Made by a program: the position numbers and the translations under genes | Assembly (NCBI RefSeq): GCF_022538055.1 | Contig: NZ_JAKZAM010000010.1 | Coordinates: 1 to 64,000 of the forward strand | Length of the DNA stretch: 64,000 nucleotides | DNA from: Cognataquiflexum nitidum | GTDB lineage: Bacteria; Bacteroidota; Bacteroidia; Cytophagales; Cyclobacteriaceae | Reading direction: 5' to 3' | Shown: in pieces, positions 35,633-43,906 of the stretch | Layout: each line of letters opens with the position of its first letter | Position numbering within the stretch: the stretch's first letter is position 1 | Notes under the pieces: model-generated | What the model was told of the DNA's origin: nothing | The model's database searches: none | Seen by the model: the letters and a program-made list of their open reading frames with translations, nothing else

Positions 35633-36043
35633 TTAAGGATTACAATTTGGCGGACAAAGCAACCCTCCATTTCTAGGGGAACCTCCTGAATTACGGGTTA
35701 AATCAGTAGAATTTTTAGATTCGTTCCCTAGGTCGATGATCCCATTTTCAGTCTTATTTGCTGCAGCGACGGCGATGGAAATGCTTCCTATATAATCTTC
35801 CCTGTCCTTTTGGTCGATCGGCAGGATATCGAGATTTTCTTTGTCATACTGTCCAAAATACAATTTGAGGCCACCACTTTTTGAGTCAGTCATGTCAAGT
35901 AATTCCTGAATCAACTTCCTATCAAAAAATACCCAATCTGACTGTTCATCGATGTCTTTCCCGTTTTTGTTTTTGCCTTTTACACATTTTTTGACTGATT
36001 TTGCATAAGCCAATCTAAAGGCTTCCAACTGTTCTTTTGTCAT
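35633..36043 (-). CDS. Small protein with C-terminal CPPxC tail
   Basis: This 136-residue product has no signal peptide and no membrane helix. Its N-terminal half is charged, with DWVFFDRKLIQELL and GGLKLYFGQYDKEN. The C-terminus ends in RNGGLLCPPNCNP, a Cys-Pro-Pro-x-Cys motif right at the end preceded by a Gly-Gly. I recall uncharacterised Bacteroidota proteins with a CPP.C-type ending and a G(I/L).YFG core; this is recollection and not a search result. The gene sits between two paralogous 7-TM genes. The Cys tail could be redox-active, metal-binding or a processed peptide, all of which are inference. Confidence 0.65.
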   Translation of the reverse strand: MTKEQLEAFRLAYAKSVKKCVKGKNKNGKDIDEQSDWVFFDRKLIQELLDMTDSKSGGLKLYFGQYDKENLDILPIDQKDREDYIGSISIAVAAANKTENGIIDLGNESKNSTDLTRNSGGSPRNGGLLCPPNCNP

Positions 36044-36095
36044 AATCCTTGATTTTGTGTTTCAGTATCCAATAAAGAAAAAAAATGGCAAAATT

Positions 36096-36785
36096 TTATA
36101 GCATTGCCATGTTATTTCCTTCTGTAAAGTTTGTCTTGAACAGCGATGGAAGAAAAAATGAAACCCCAAAAATCAGGTACATCATACCTGCCATCAATCT
36201 GTTGAACCCAAAAATAACCGAGACATTGTCGACCACAAATTGGGGAGAAAACTGGTAGAACCCAAAAACCAAGACCGCTTCGGAATAAAAGAAAAGGATA
36301 GCAGTACTGATCCAAAAGTGAGGTAAGGCTATCAGGTTCCAATCTTTAAAAATCAGGAGGTTCAGTATATTATTAAGGAACCTGACACATAAAACAAGAA
36401 TGAAAATGCTATTGGGTAAAAAGGAGTAGAATTGAAAGACAGTTGAAATGGGCTGAAAAAATACAGAATTGAAAATACCCCAAACTAGTAAAACAGAGAA
36501 AATAATAAAGAAGATTTTTTTTGCTGTTTTACTTTTTTCAAACTGAAGAAAATACAAAATAAGCAGTAAGGATTCAATATATATCCAACATATATTGTAA
36601 AGCAATGAATTATTGATTCCCTTTTGGGCGGTATACTCCCCAAAGGATTCAAAAACCATTACCAAAAGCAAAATTCCCAAAATGATTTTTTTGCCCTGAA
36701 CTTTGCCTTCTGCTTTGAAACTCAAAGAAAGGAAAGTTAAAACGAGGCTTAATCCGATCACAAAAAGATAAATCCCACTTGACAT
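36096..36785 (-). CDS. 7-TM membrane protein of unknown function, paralogue A
   Basis: This product has about seven hydrophobic helices: residues about 4-23, 33-50, 62-80, 85-105, 117-137, 153-174 and 195-214. It is a paralogue of the 34949-35626 product. Shared features are the NNSLLYNICWIYIESLLLILY block, FNSVFFQPI, PHFWISTA and AGMMYLIFGVSFFLP. The function is unknown. A longer frame begins with TTG at 36806, but the ATG at 36785 gives a better membrane-protein start. It is the first gene of the cassette that leads to the kinase and regulator. Confidence 0.7.
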   Translation of the reverse strand: MSSGIYLFVIGLSLVLTFLSLSFKAEGKVQGKKIILGILLLVMVFESFGEYTAQKGINNSLLYNICWIYIESLLLILYFLQFEKSKTAKKIFFIIFSVLLVWGIFNSVFFQPISTVFQFYSFLPNSIFILVLCVRFLNNILNLLIFKDWNLIALPHFWISTAILFFYSEAVLVFGFYQFSPQFVVDNVSVIFGFNRLMAGMMYLIFGVSFFLPSLFKTNFTEGNNMAML

Positions 36786-36876
36786 TTCAACTATTTTATT
36801 GTCCAAAAGTAAGTGGAATCAAAACACCAAAAAATCCCGTGTTTGGGGTATTTTTTAGCAAAATCACAAAAAAAAA

Positions 36877-36908
36877 GGAGTCAGATTGCGCTGACTCCCC
36901 TTTTTTTT
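36877..36908. terminator. Bidirectional terminator between secDF and the 7-TM operon
   Basis: GGAGTCAG at 36877-36884 and CTGACTCC at 36891-36898 pair over 8 bp with the loop ATTGCG. The stem is flanked by A residues on the left and by a CC plus eight T residues on the right. It ends transcription of secDF on the minus strand. Confidence 0.85.
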
Positions 36909-36923
36909 GAAGCAATTATAAAA

Positions 36924-39893
36924 TTAAACCGCCTTTTTAGCAACTTCTTGAGCGCTTTCGGCTTCGATTTCTTTTTTCATCAAATCGACTACGATTGGAG
37001 AGGCAATATAAATGGATGAATAAGTACCCACTATTACACCGATAAACAAAGCAAAGGAGAATCCTCTCAATACTTCACCTCCGAATATCAACAACACCAA
37101 TACCACTATCAAAGTGGTGGCTGAGGTAATTAACGTTCTTGCCATGGTTTGGTTAATGGCATCATTAAACATCTTCACCAACTTGGAGGTACCTCTCATT
37201 TCGATATTTTCCCTGATACGGTCAAATATGATCACTGTATCATTGATGGAGTAACCAACCACAGTCAACATAGCTGCAATAAAAACCTGATCGATCTCGA
37301 AAGTGGCACCGAACGCACTTGCTATAGCAAAAGCGGCTATAACAAAAAGAACGTCATGTGCTAAGGCAATGATGGCTCCCAGGGAAAACTGCCATTTCCT
37401 GAATCTCAAAAGGATATAAAGGAAGATGGCTACCAATGCAAAGAACATCGCTTCTGCAGATGATTTTTTGATGTCATCTGCAACAGTAGCACCGACTTTG
37501 GATGAACCTGTGATGACAAACTGACCATCCTGAATATTTGCTGCATCAGTAGAATAAGTCAATCCCATGATGTTTGCAATACCTTCCTTCACCTTGCTTT
37601 CGACTTCAGCATTGGAAGCATCGTCATCCTCATTGATCAAATAAGAAGTAGTCACTTTCATGATATTGCTGGCACCGTAGGATTTGACTTCCACCGAACC
37701 ATCAAATTCGCCATCAAGACCTACTTTCAATTCCGAAGCAACCACAGGCTGTGCAAAGGTCACGATATATGACCTACCACCTGTAAAGTCAACACCAAAC
37801 TTCAGTCCACTGATCAAGGCAATAACAAGACCTACAACAATTATTCCTGTAGAAAAGATGTAGGCAACCTTTCTCTTACTCATGAAGTCAATGTTGAGGT
37901 TTCTCAACAGTCCTTTTGCCAACGGTGAAGTGAAGGAAATTCTGCTGCTGTCCCCTTTCTTACTCGTGAGGTGTACAATCAATCTGGTGATAAATACAGC
38001 CGAGAAGAATGAGGATGCAATACCAATCATCAATACGATCGCAAAACCTTTTACAGGACCTTGTCCCAAGGCATACAAAATCGCACCTACAAGGAAGGTG
38101 GTAACGTTTGAATCCAAAATTGCGGAAAACGCTTTACTGTAACCTTCGTTGATAGCAGCTATCAAGCCGCTCCCATTTGCCAATTCTTCTTTGATCCTTT
38201 CAAAAATCAAGACGTTGGCATCAATAGACATACCGATCGTCAACACGATACCTGCGATACCCGGCAAGGTCAAAGCCGCTCCCAACTGGGCCAAAATTCC
38301 CAAAATGAAGAAGATGTTAAATATCAATGCTGCAATGGCTACAAAACCACCTTTGGCATAATATGCTACCATGAAAACGACTACCAAAAGCAAGCCTGCA
38401 ACCATTGATATGATACCTTGGCTTTGTGCTTCTTTACCCAAAGTAGGACCGATGATGGCTTCTTCCACAATTTTGGTAGGTGCAGGAAGTGATCCTGACT
38501 TTAGGATATTTGCCAAATCTTTCGCTTCTTCAATGGTGAAGTTACCGGTGATTTCCGACTGTCCTGAAGGAATTTCGCCCTGCACCGTTGGTGCGGTATA
38601 CACGAAATCATCCAAGACAACAGCTATTCTTCTACCAATATTTTCTCCTGTCAGTTTTCTCCATCTTCTAGCGCCGTCAGCATTCATCTGCATGCTTACT
38701 GCAGGGCGGGAAGTCTGATCCAAAGTCTGACGCGCATCGGTGATCACATCTCCTTCCAATGGCGCTTGGTCACCTGTTCTGCTCTTTTTGATAGCATATA
38801 GCTCCAACAATTCAAGATTGTCCGCCACTTCGGGCTTTACAGACCATAAGAATTTTACGTCTCTAGGCAATACAGACTTGACATCTTCTCTTGCAAAGAT
38901 CCTGTTGATCGCTACAGTATCCCTAATTTCATAAACCAATCCCTGATTGGATTTGGTCAAGGAGAAAATCGGGGACACAGAAGTGGATAAATCCGTCGAA
39001 TCTGCTGTTCCTGCCAATTGCTTTTCAAGTTCTGACAAAGCAGCAGCAGCTTTTGCCGAATCAGTCTCGGCACCTTCCGGTTGAATAGCGGCCTTTTTAG
39101 CTTGAGCTTCCGCTACCAGAAGACTGTTTGCAGCTTCCAATTCTGACAAATACTCATTCACTTCTGCCACTTCCCAAAATTGAAGCTTAGCCACCCCCTG
39201 AAGGAGATTTCTCACCCTTGTGGCATTGTCGACACCCGGAAGTTCGATCTGTATACGGCCCGAACCTTGGATTCTCTGGATATTTGGTTGAGAGGTTCCA
39301 AACCTGTCAACCCTTGTTCTTAGGATATTGAATGAGCGCTCTATTGCATTTTCAACTTCAGTATCGATGATCTGAAGTATATCAGAATCAGAAGATTCCA
39401 ATGAAATACGACCCCTATTTGCAGCAGTAGCAAATATTGCACTCAGCTTTTGATTAGGTGCCTGATTTTGCCAAGAGGTATAAAAAAGGTCTACAAATTT
39501 GCTGTTGCTGGTTTTGGCAGCTTGGCTAGCTTCTTCCAATGCGGCGTTGAAAGCCAAATCTTTGCTGTTTCCTGAAAGACCTTTTAGAATTTCGATTGGA
39601 GAAACTTCTAGGGTAACGTGCATTCCGCCCTGTAAGTCAAGGCCGAGTCCCAATTCGGTTTCTTTGATTTCTTTATAGGTGAATTTGGCACCTAGAAAAT
39701 TATACACCGGCTCCCTGTAGATAGAATCGAGGTAGGATTGCTTTTTGGCAAAATCCATATTTCCAGATTCATCAGTGGCAAATGTCACGGCCTTTTGTTG
39801 AATGTTATTTGATACGAATGTGAATGATAGGTAATACAGACACAAAGCTGTGACTACCACGGTCAGAAACACAATGACTCCTTGGTTACGCAT
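36924..39893 (-). CDS. secDF: Protein translocase subunit SecDF (fused)
   Basis: SecDF uses the proton gradient to help pull proteins across the inner membrane at the Sec translocon. The 989-residue chain is the fused SecD-SecF form common in Bacteroidota. After an N-terminal helix it shows the SecD block GLDLQGGMHVTLEV, the P1 domain, a VDRFGTSQPNIQRIQGSGRIQIELPGV block, and the SecD membrane part with GLLLVVVFMVAYY. The SecF half starts near residue 675 and contains GLKFGVDFTGGRSY and VIALAHDVLF-like and SINDTVIIFDRIRE blocks. The length and order are normal. Confidence 0.97.
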   Translation of the reverse strand: MRNQGVIVFLTVVVTALCLYYLSFTFVSNNIQQKAVTFATDESGNMDFAKKQSYLDSIYREPVYNFLGAKFTYKEIKETELGLGLDLQGGMHVTLEVSPIEILKGLSGNSKDLAFNAALEEASQAAKTSNSKFVDLFYTSWQNQAPNQKLSAIFATAANRGRISLESSDSDILQIIDTEVENAIERSFNILRTRVDRFGTSQPNIQRIQGSGRIQIELPGVDNATRVRNLLQGVAKLQFWEVAEVNEYLSELEAANSLLVAEAQAKKAAIQPEGAETDSAKAAAALSELEKQLAGTADSTDLSTSVSPIFSLTKSNQGLVYEIRDTVAINRIFAREDVKSVLPRDVKFLWSVKPEVADNLELLELYAIKKSRTGDQAPLEGDVITDARQTLDQTSRPAVSMQMNADGARRWRKLTGENIGRRIAVVLDDFVYTAPTVQGEIPSGQSEITGNFTIEEAKDLANILKSGSLPAPTKIVEEAIIGPTLGKEAQSQGIISMVAGLLLVVVFMVAYYAKGGFVAIAALIFNIFFILGILAQLGAALTLPGIAGIVLTIGMSIDANVLIFERIKEELANGSGLIAAINEGYSKAFSAILDSNVTTFLVGAILYALGQGPVKGFAIVLMIGIASSFFSAVFITRLIVHLTSKKGDSSRISFTSPLAKGLLRNLNIDFMSKRKVAYIFSTGIIVVGLVIALISGLKFGVDFTGGRSYIVTFAQPVVASELKVGLDGEFDGSVEVKSYGASNIMKVTTSYLINEDDDASNAEVESKVKEGIANIMGLTYSTDAANIQDGQFVITGSSKVGATVADDIKKSSAEAMFFALVAIFLYILLRFRKWQFSLGAIIALAHDVLFVIAAFAIASAFGATFEIDQVFIAAMLTVVGYSINDTVIIFDRIRENIEMRGTSKLVKMFNDAINQTMARTLITSATTLIVVLVLLIFGGEVLRGFSFALFIGVIVGTYSSIYIASPIVVDLMKKEIEAESAQEVAKKAV

Positions 39894-39973
39894 ATGATTG
39901 ATTTTTGATTGTTTGATTACAAGATTTTGGGGAAAGCCATTACAGGCTCAGGCATTCGAGAAAGGAAAAAATA

Positions 39974-40309
39974 TCAGGGAGCATTGGGGGAAATGATCCT
40001 CTCTAGGAGGATTTCCCAATACGGAAAATTCAAAGGCAATGAAATACTTGCTCCGTTTGTAATTGGCTTTTCAAAAGAAAAATTCTCATAAATCAGGTAA
40101 AATACCTGTTGAGAAAGTACGGTTACAAATGGAACAACCGCATCAACTGCTACATTTAAAAAAGTCTGGTTTTCAGAAGGAGAATCCGCATCTTGGGACT
40201 GTTCCTTATGGCTTTTAATGGATTGATCTGTCCCTTTCGGAAAATATTCAGCTCCGCTCACCAGTAGACAAAAGAACAGCACCAGCAAAATGGTAACTCT
40301 CTGTCTCAT
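39974..40309 (-). CDS. Small secreted or membrane protein of unknown function
   Basis: The family is not recognised. The 111-residue product has a hydrophobic N-terminal segment (residues about 4-20, VTILLVLFFCLLVSGA) that could be a signal peptide or anchor. A polar, Ser/Asp/Gln-rich linker follows, then a semi-hydrophobic C-terminal half with AVVPFVTVLSQQVFYLIY. It has no cysteine in a lipobox context. The frame opens with GTG at 40339, but the ATG at 40309 is preferred. It lies between secDF and the uridine kinase gene, on the same strand. Confidence 0.55.
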   Translation of the reverse strand: MRQRVTILLVLFFCLLVSGAEYFPKGTDQSIKSHKEQSQDADSPSENQTFLNVAVDAVVPFVTVLSQQVFYLIYENFSFEKPITNGASISLPLNFPYWEILLERIISPNAP

Positions 40310-40413
40310 TAAGGCGATATTTTGGCTTTGCTTTCTCACGGAGGAGCAAATATATAAAGATTTGTAATTTCAAAAGGCCTAACCCAAAAAAATCTGACCC
40401 TAAAGAATACCGT

Positions 40414-41031
40414 TTACTTTGTTTTGAGTCGGAGGTAAGTCCTGATTACATCCAAAGCATGATCAAAATTCCTGTTGTTGGGAATAATCAGGTCTGCATC
40501 ATTTTTGAACGGTTCAATATATTTTTCATAAGTAGGCATCACATGCATCTCATACCTGTAAAGCACATCATCTAAGTCATAGCCACGCTCCACCTTGTCC
40601 CTGACGATTCGGCGCTTGAGCTTGATGTATTCTTTGGCATCAATAAATACCTTCAGGTCCAACAGATCAGCCAACTCAGGGTAGTATAGCACAAATATCC
40701 CTTCCACTACGACCACGGGTGCAGGTGCAAATTCGAGTGTTTTGGGTTTTTTATTCGGATTATTGAAAGTATATTCCTGTCTGTAGACAGTCTCTCCACT
40801 TTGGATCTTTTTGATATCTTCTGCGTATTGCGCAAAATCTATGGAATCTGGTGTATCAAAATTATGGATCCCTTTATCGTCTACCGGCTGAAGGTGTCTT
40901 GGCTTGTAATAATTGTCCTGGGAAATCAAACAAACTTCTCCGGGCTCAAATGAATGAAGCAGCTTGTCCAAAAATAAAGTTTTGCCTGATGCGCTTCCCC
41001 CGGTAATTCCTAGAATAAATGGTTTGTTCAT
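40414..41031 (-). CDS. udk: Uridine kinase
   Basis: This 205-residue protein has the P-loop GGSASGKT (residues 11-18), LISQDNYYK as the nucleoside-binding loop, the family block FDTPDSIDF, and the lid region RRIVRDKVERGYD with the Arg/Glu/Arg signature. It phosphorylates uridine and cytidine for pyrimidine salvage. The frame opens at a TTG at 41040; the ATG at 41031 is preferred. A TAAATTTG -7 element ends 6 nt before it, so the gene may be leaderless. It lies 19 nt downstream of the rdgB stop. Confidence 0.94.
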   Translation of the reverse strand: MNKPFILGITGGSASGKTLFLDKLLHSFEPGEVCLISQDNYYKPRHLQPVDDKGIHNFDTPDSIDFAQYAEDIKKIQSGETVYRQEYTFNNPNKKPKTLEFAPAPVVVVEGIFVLYYPELADLLDLKVFIDAKEYIKLKRRIVRDKVERGYDLDDVLYRYEMHVMPTYEKYIEPFKNDADLIIPNNRNFDHALDVIRTYLRLKTK

Positions 41032-41037
41032 GGGGAA

Positions 41038-41045
41038 CAAATTTA
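41038..41045 (-). promoter_or_regulatory. Predicted -7 element of udk (possible leaderless start)
   Basis: On the minus strand this reads TAAATTTG, an exact TAnnTTTG match. It ends 6 nt before the ATG at 41031 and lies in the short gap after rdgB. Confidence 0.5.
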
Positions 41046-41050
41046 AAAAT

Positions 41051-41620
41051 TTATTTGAGAAAGTTGACCAAAGCTTTTACAGCCTTACCACGGTGGCTGA
41101 TTGCGTTTTTTTCTTCCAAGGTCAATTCGGCAAAAGTTTTTTTGAATCCATTGGGTACAAATACAGGATCGTATCCAAATCCGCCCGTACCTATTCTCTG
41201 ATGGATGATTTCACCTTCCGCAACGCCGTCAAAGGCATGCTCTTCGCCATTAAGAATCAGTGCAATCACCGTTCGAAACCTTGCTTTTCTATTTTCCTTT
41301 CCTGCCAATTTGCTCAAAAGCAGGTCTACATTCCGCTCATCACTTCTCGGCCCGCCGGCAAATCTCCCTGAATAAACGCCTGGAGCTCCGTCCAAAGCTT
41401 CCACCTCCAAGCCCGTATCATCGGCAAAGCAATCTACGCCATAGTTGTCTTTGACATATCTGGCTTTTTGAAAGGCATTGTGTTCTAAGGTATCGCCGGT
41501 TTCGGGAAGCTCTTCCCTGCAGCCGATTTCTTCCAAGGATACTATGGTAAAATCATCTCCAAGGGCAGATTTTACCTCTTCTATTTTCTTTTTGTTGTTG
41601 GTGGCAAAACAGATCTTCAT
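41051..41620 (-). CDS. rdgB: dITP/XTP pyrophosphatase (RdgB/HAM1)
   Basis: This 189-residue HAM1-family enzyme hydrolyses non-canonical purine nucleoside triphosphates (dITP, XTP) to keep them out of DNA. It has the N-terminal FATNNKKKIEEVKSAL, the metal-binding FADDTGLEVEAL, the GAPGVYSGRFAG block and the SHRGKAV close. The frame is open to 41725 but that part reads into the CGCAG repeat region and gives no family sequence. The ATG at 41620 yields the standard start. A TAATTTCG -7-like element lies 5 nt before it. Confidence 0.95.
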   Translation of the reverse strand: MKICFATNNKKKIEEVKSALGDDFTIVSLEEIGCREELPETGDTLEHNAFQKARYVKDNYGVDCFADDTGLEVEALDGAPGVYSGRFAGGPRSDERNVDLLLSKLAGKENRKARFRTVIALILNGEEHAFDGVAEGEIIHQRIGTGGFGYDPVFVPNGFKKTFAELTLEEKNAISHRGKAVKALVNFLK

Positions 41621-41625
41621 ACGGT

Positions 41626-41633
41626 CGAAATTA
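41626..41633 (-). promoter_or_regulatory. Predicted -7-like element of rdgB
   Basis: On the minus strand this reads TAATTTCG, which matches TAnnTTTG at all but one base. Its position 5 nt before the rdgB ATG (41620) matches the spacing seen in front of uvrA, glyS and udk. Confidence 0.4.
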
Positions 41634-41750
41634 GGGAGAATAATTGGAAAAGGGTAAAATCCCACGTCCTGAAAATATCTCCCGCAAATCTCGCTGACCT
41701 TCGCATAAAAAAAATGAAATTCCATGATTAAGCTTTCTGAGAAAAAGTTC

Positions 41751-42158
41751 TGCGTACATCTGCGCAGTCTGCGGGAGCTTTAGATTAACAGAATCCAAAA
41801 ATTACTCCCGCGGATTTCGCTAACCTCCGCAGAAAAAAATCAGGTATACTTCTTTATGGCTTGCCAAGAATATGCTCTGCGTACATCTGCGCAGTCTGCG
41901 GGAGCTTTAGATTAACAGAATCCAAAAATTACTCCCGCGGATTTCGCTAACCTCCGCAGAAAAAAATCAGGTATACTTCTTTATGGCTTGCCAAGAATAT
42001 GCTCTGCGTACATCTGCGCAGTCTGCGGGAGCTTTAGATTAACAGAATCCAAAAATTACTCCCGCGGATTTCGCTAACCTCCGCAGAAAAAAATCAGGTA
42101 TACTTCTTTATGGCTTGCCAAGAATATGCTCTGCGTACATCTGCGCAGTCTGCGAGAA
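41751..42158. repeat. 127-bp tandem repeat array, 3.2 copies
   Basis: The word TGCGTACATCTGCGCAG recurs at 41751, 41878, 42005 and 42132, giving a constant period of 127 bp. The three complete units look identical by eye; the fourth stops after about 27 nt. Each unit carries arms that can pair: CTGCGGGAG with CTCCCGCGG, and an outer CTGCG with CGCAG. A diverged single copy lies at 42388-42461. Confidence 0.85.
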
Positions 42159-42387
42159 AATATGTTTACCACTGGTGAACACAGATTTTCACAGATGATT
42201 GGTAATTCCGGAAATTTTTTACTTCAGCTATGACCGCCAGTTGCATTTCTTTTAGGCTTTATTCTTTTTTTCTCTGCGTGATATATTATGTGATTTTTTC
42301 TCCGTGCCCATCGCGTTCTCTGAGGTAAATTTTTTCTTTGCATATTTGCGCCTTTGCGGGACACCTTCTCTTTTTTTCTGCGCAATT

Positions 42388-42461
42388 CTGCGAAGTCTGC
42401 GGGAGCTTCAAATAAACAGGATCAAAAATTACTCCCGCAGATCACGCTGACCTTCGCAGAA
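42388..42461. repeat. Diverged relative of the 127-bp repeat
   Basis: This region aligns with the array unit by the shared blocks TCTGCGGGAGCTT, AACAG(G/A)ATC, AAAAATTACTCCCGC and CGCAGAA. It lies 40 nt before the LOG gene and shows that the repeated sequence predates the tandem expansion. Confidence 0.7.
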
Positions 42462-42500
42462 TAGGGTAAATACACTTACTTTTATTCAAAAATCACCATC

Positions 42501-43073
42501 ATGAAAAAAATCACCATTTACTGCGGTTCCAACAAAGGCAAAAATTCTATCTACGAAGAAGGGGCAAAAGCTTTGGCAAATGAAATGGTCAAAAGAAACT
42601 TGGCTTTGGTCTATGGTGCCGGCAATGTAGGGTTGATGGGTGTCATTGCCGATGCCATGCTGGAGGCAGGGATGGATGTGTATGGAATCATTCCTCAAAA
42701 ACTAGTGGACATCGAAGTAGCCCACCGAGGATTGACAGAACTGACAGTAGTAGAAACCATGCGCGACCGCAAGTGGCTGATGGCAGAAAAAGGTGACGGA
42801 TTTATCGCCATGCCTGGGGGAATCGGGACTTTTGAGGAATTGTTTGAAATCATGACCTTAAACCAATTGGCTTATATCAGCAAGCCTTTGGCATTGTACA
42901 ATGTCAATGGCTATTATAATGGGCTGATTGCTTTTCTACAGCATGCTGTAAAAGAAGGATTTTTGCACCAAGCACAGTTGGACTTGCTGATCGTCAGCAG
43001 CGATCCTGCAGATTTATTGGAAAAGATGGCTGGATTCGAACCCAAGTTTATTGAAAAGTGGGAGGTGAAGTAG
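42501..43073 (+). CDS. LOG family protein (TIGR00730)
   Basis: This 190-residue Rossmann-like protein has the LOG signature PGGIGTFEELFEIMTLNQL and the earlier YGAGNVGLMGVIADAML. LOG proteins hydrolyse nucleoside 5'-monophosphates such as cytokinin riboside monophosphates, releasing the base. The E in GTFEE and the R in METMRDRKW (here VETMRDRKWLM) are the usual active-site residues. No neighbour suggests a specific substrate. It follows the long repeat region. Confidence 0.93.
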   Translation: MKKITIYCGSNKGKNSIYEEGAKALANEMVKRNLALVYGAGNVGLMGVIADAMLEAGMDVYGIIPQKLVDIEVAHRGLTELTVVETMRDRKWLMAEKGDGFIAMPGGIGTFEELFEIMTLNQLAYISKPLALYNVNGYYNGLIAFLQHAVKEGFLHQAQLDLLIVSSDPADLLEKMAGFEPKFIEKWEVK

Positions 43074-43212
43074 GGGCTAACTCCTGATCATTTATTCAAA
43101 AAAATCTGCTAAAAGACTATCTCCAAGCAACCATGTAAAATTTGGTTTGCATTTCAAGATACGTATCTGTGGACTATAGACTGAGAGCTATTGCATCTAA
43201 AAACAAAATTAC

Positions 43213-43695
43213 TCAACAATATTTGTCCACCAAGGCCATCAATTTTTCGAGGTAAAAAGCATCGCTTTGGTCAAAGTCGTCCAATTGGTCGCTGTCGACA
43301 TCAAGGACTATCCAAACTTTGCCTTCCTTAAATCCCGGAACCACTATCTCAGACCGTGAAGCAGAACTGCAGGCAATATGTCCCGGAAAAGCATCCACAT
43401 CAGGTACGAGTTGTGTTTTGGCTTCTTTCCAAGCAGTCCCGCAAACTCCCTTTCCAAAGGCAATACGGGTACATGCCAAAGGCCCTTGAAATGGTCCCAA
43501 TACCAACTGTTCTGCTTTAACAATATAAAATCCGACCCAAAAAAAACCAAAAGCTTCTCTCAGCACTGCTGCAACATTGGCAAGATTCGCATAGCTATCT
43601 GACTCTGAGGAAATCAAAGCCTCGATCTGCGGAAGAATGGCCTGGTATTTTTCTGCCTTCGGGGCTGCTTCAGGTAAGTAGAGGGATTCGGACAT
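43213..43695 (-). CDS. msrC: Free methionine-(R)-sulfoxide reductase (GAF-type)
   Basis: This 160-residue GAF-domain enzyme reduces free methionine R-sulfoxide. The three family cysteines are at positions about 75 (PLACTRI), 85 (KGVCGTAWK) and 109 (HIACSSASRSEIVVP). The W-x-G-F-Y block WVGFYIVK and the closing LDVDSDQLDDFD motif are also typical. It protects against oxidative damage in the cytosol. The start ATG at 43695 gives a normal length. It lies between the LOG gene and ribD, with repeat remnants on its upstream side. Confidence 0.93.
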   Translation of the reverse strand: MSESLYLPEAAPKAEKYQAILPQIEALISSESDSYANLANVAAVLREAFGFFWVGFYIVKAEQLVLGPFQGPLACTRIAFGKGVCGTAWKEAKTQLVPDVDAFPGHIACSSASRSEIVVPGFKEGKVWIVLDVDSDQLDDFDQSDAFYLEKLMALVDKYC

Positions 43696-43852
43696 GGTTT
43701 AAAATAATTTATGGTTATGTATTTATGTTGACCGATGACGGATGAGCGATGTAGCCAACTTTCAGGTATTTGGACTTGTTTACTGCCAATAACATATTTG
43801 TAGGAGCCGTCACTCTGAGTGAAACGAAGAGTCTCTTATATTTTGAGATCTT
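43696..43852. other. Intergenic stretch with dispersed repeat
   Basis: This gap contains the word GACCGATGACGGATGA at about 43730, which also occurs at about 23870. It then holds the outer part of the inverted copy of the 2449-2535 repeat, which continues to 43906 inside ribD. Confidence 0.6.
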
Positions 43853-43906
43853 TCAACCTTCCTGAAAAAACGGGACAGGCTGTACCTCGGATTCAAGATA
43901 ACGCCA
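43808..43906 (-). repeat. Dispersed repeat, copy 2 (overlaps ribD 3' end)
   Basis: Its reverse complement matches 2449-2535, with blocks CTTGAATCCGAGGTACAGCC, TGTCCCGTTTTTTC and GAAAGATCTCA, and then CACTCAGAGTGACG. Positions 43853-43903 are in frame with ribD and encode its last 16 residues and stop codon. Confidence 0.85.

Larger units (their letters stand above)
41621..42500. other. Long gene-free repeat region between rdgB and LOG gene
   Basis: 880 nt with no gene. It starts with a degenerate repeat relative at about 41660-41706 (ATCTCCCGCAAATCTCGCTGACC), holds the 127-bp tandem array at 41751-42158, and closes with another relative at 42388-42461. The stretch 42190-42384 is rich in CTGCG/GCGTG words but shows no clear unit. 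Confidence 0.65.

Noticed and set aside
41620..41725. Longer N-terminus for RdgB
   Set aside because: The extension runs into repeat-like CGCAG text and does not match the conserved RdgB start, which begins at the ATG at 41620.
41751..42158. Possible CRISPR array
   Set aside because: The unit is 127 bp with no short repeat alternating with variable spacers; all parts of the unit are repeated, so it is a simple tandem array. No cas genes are nearby.
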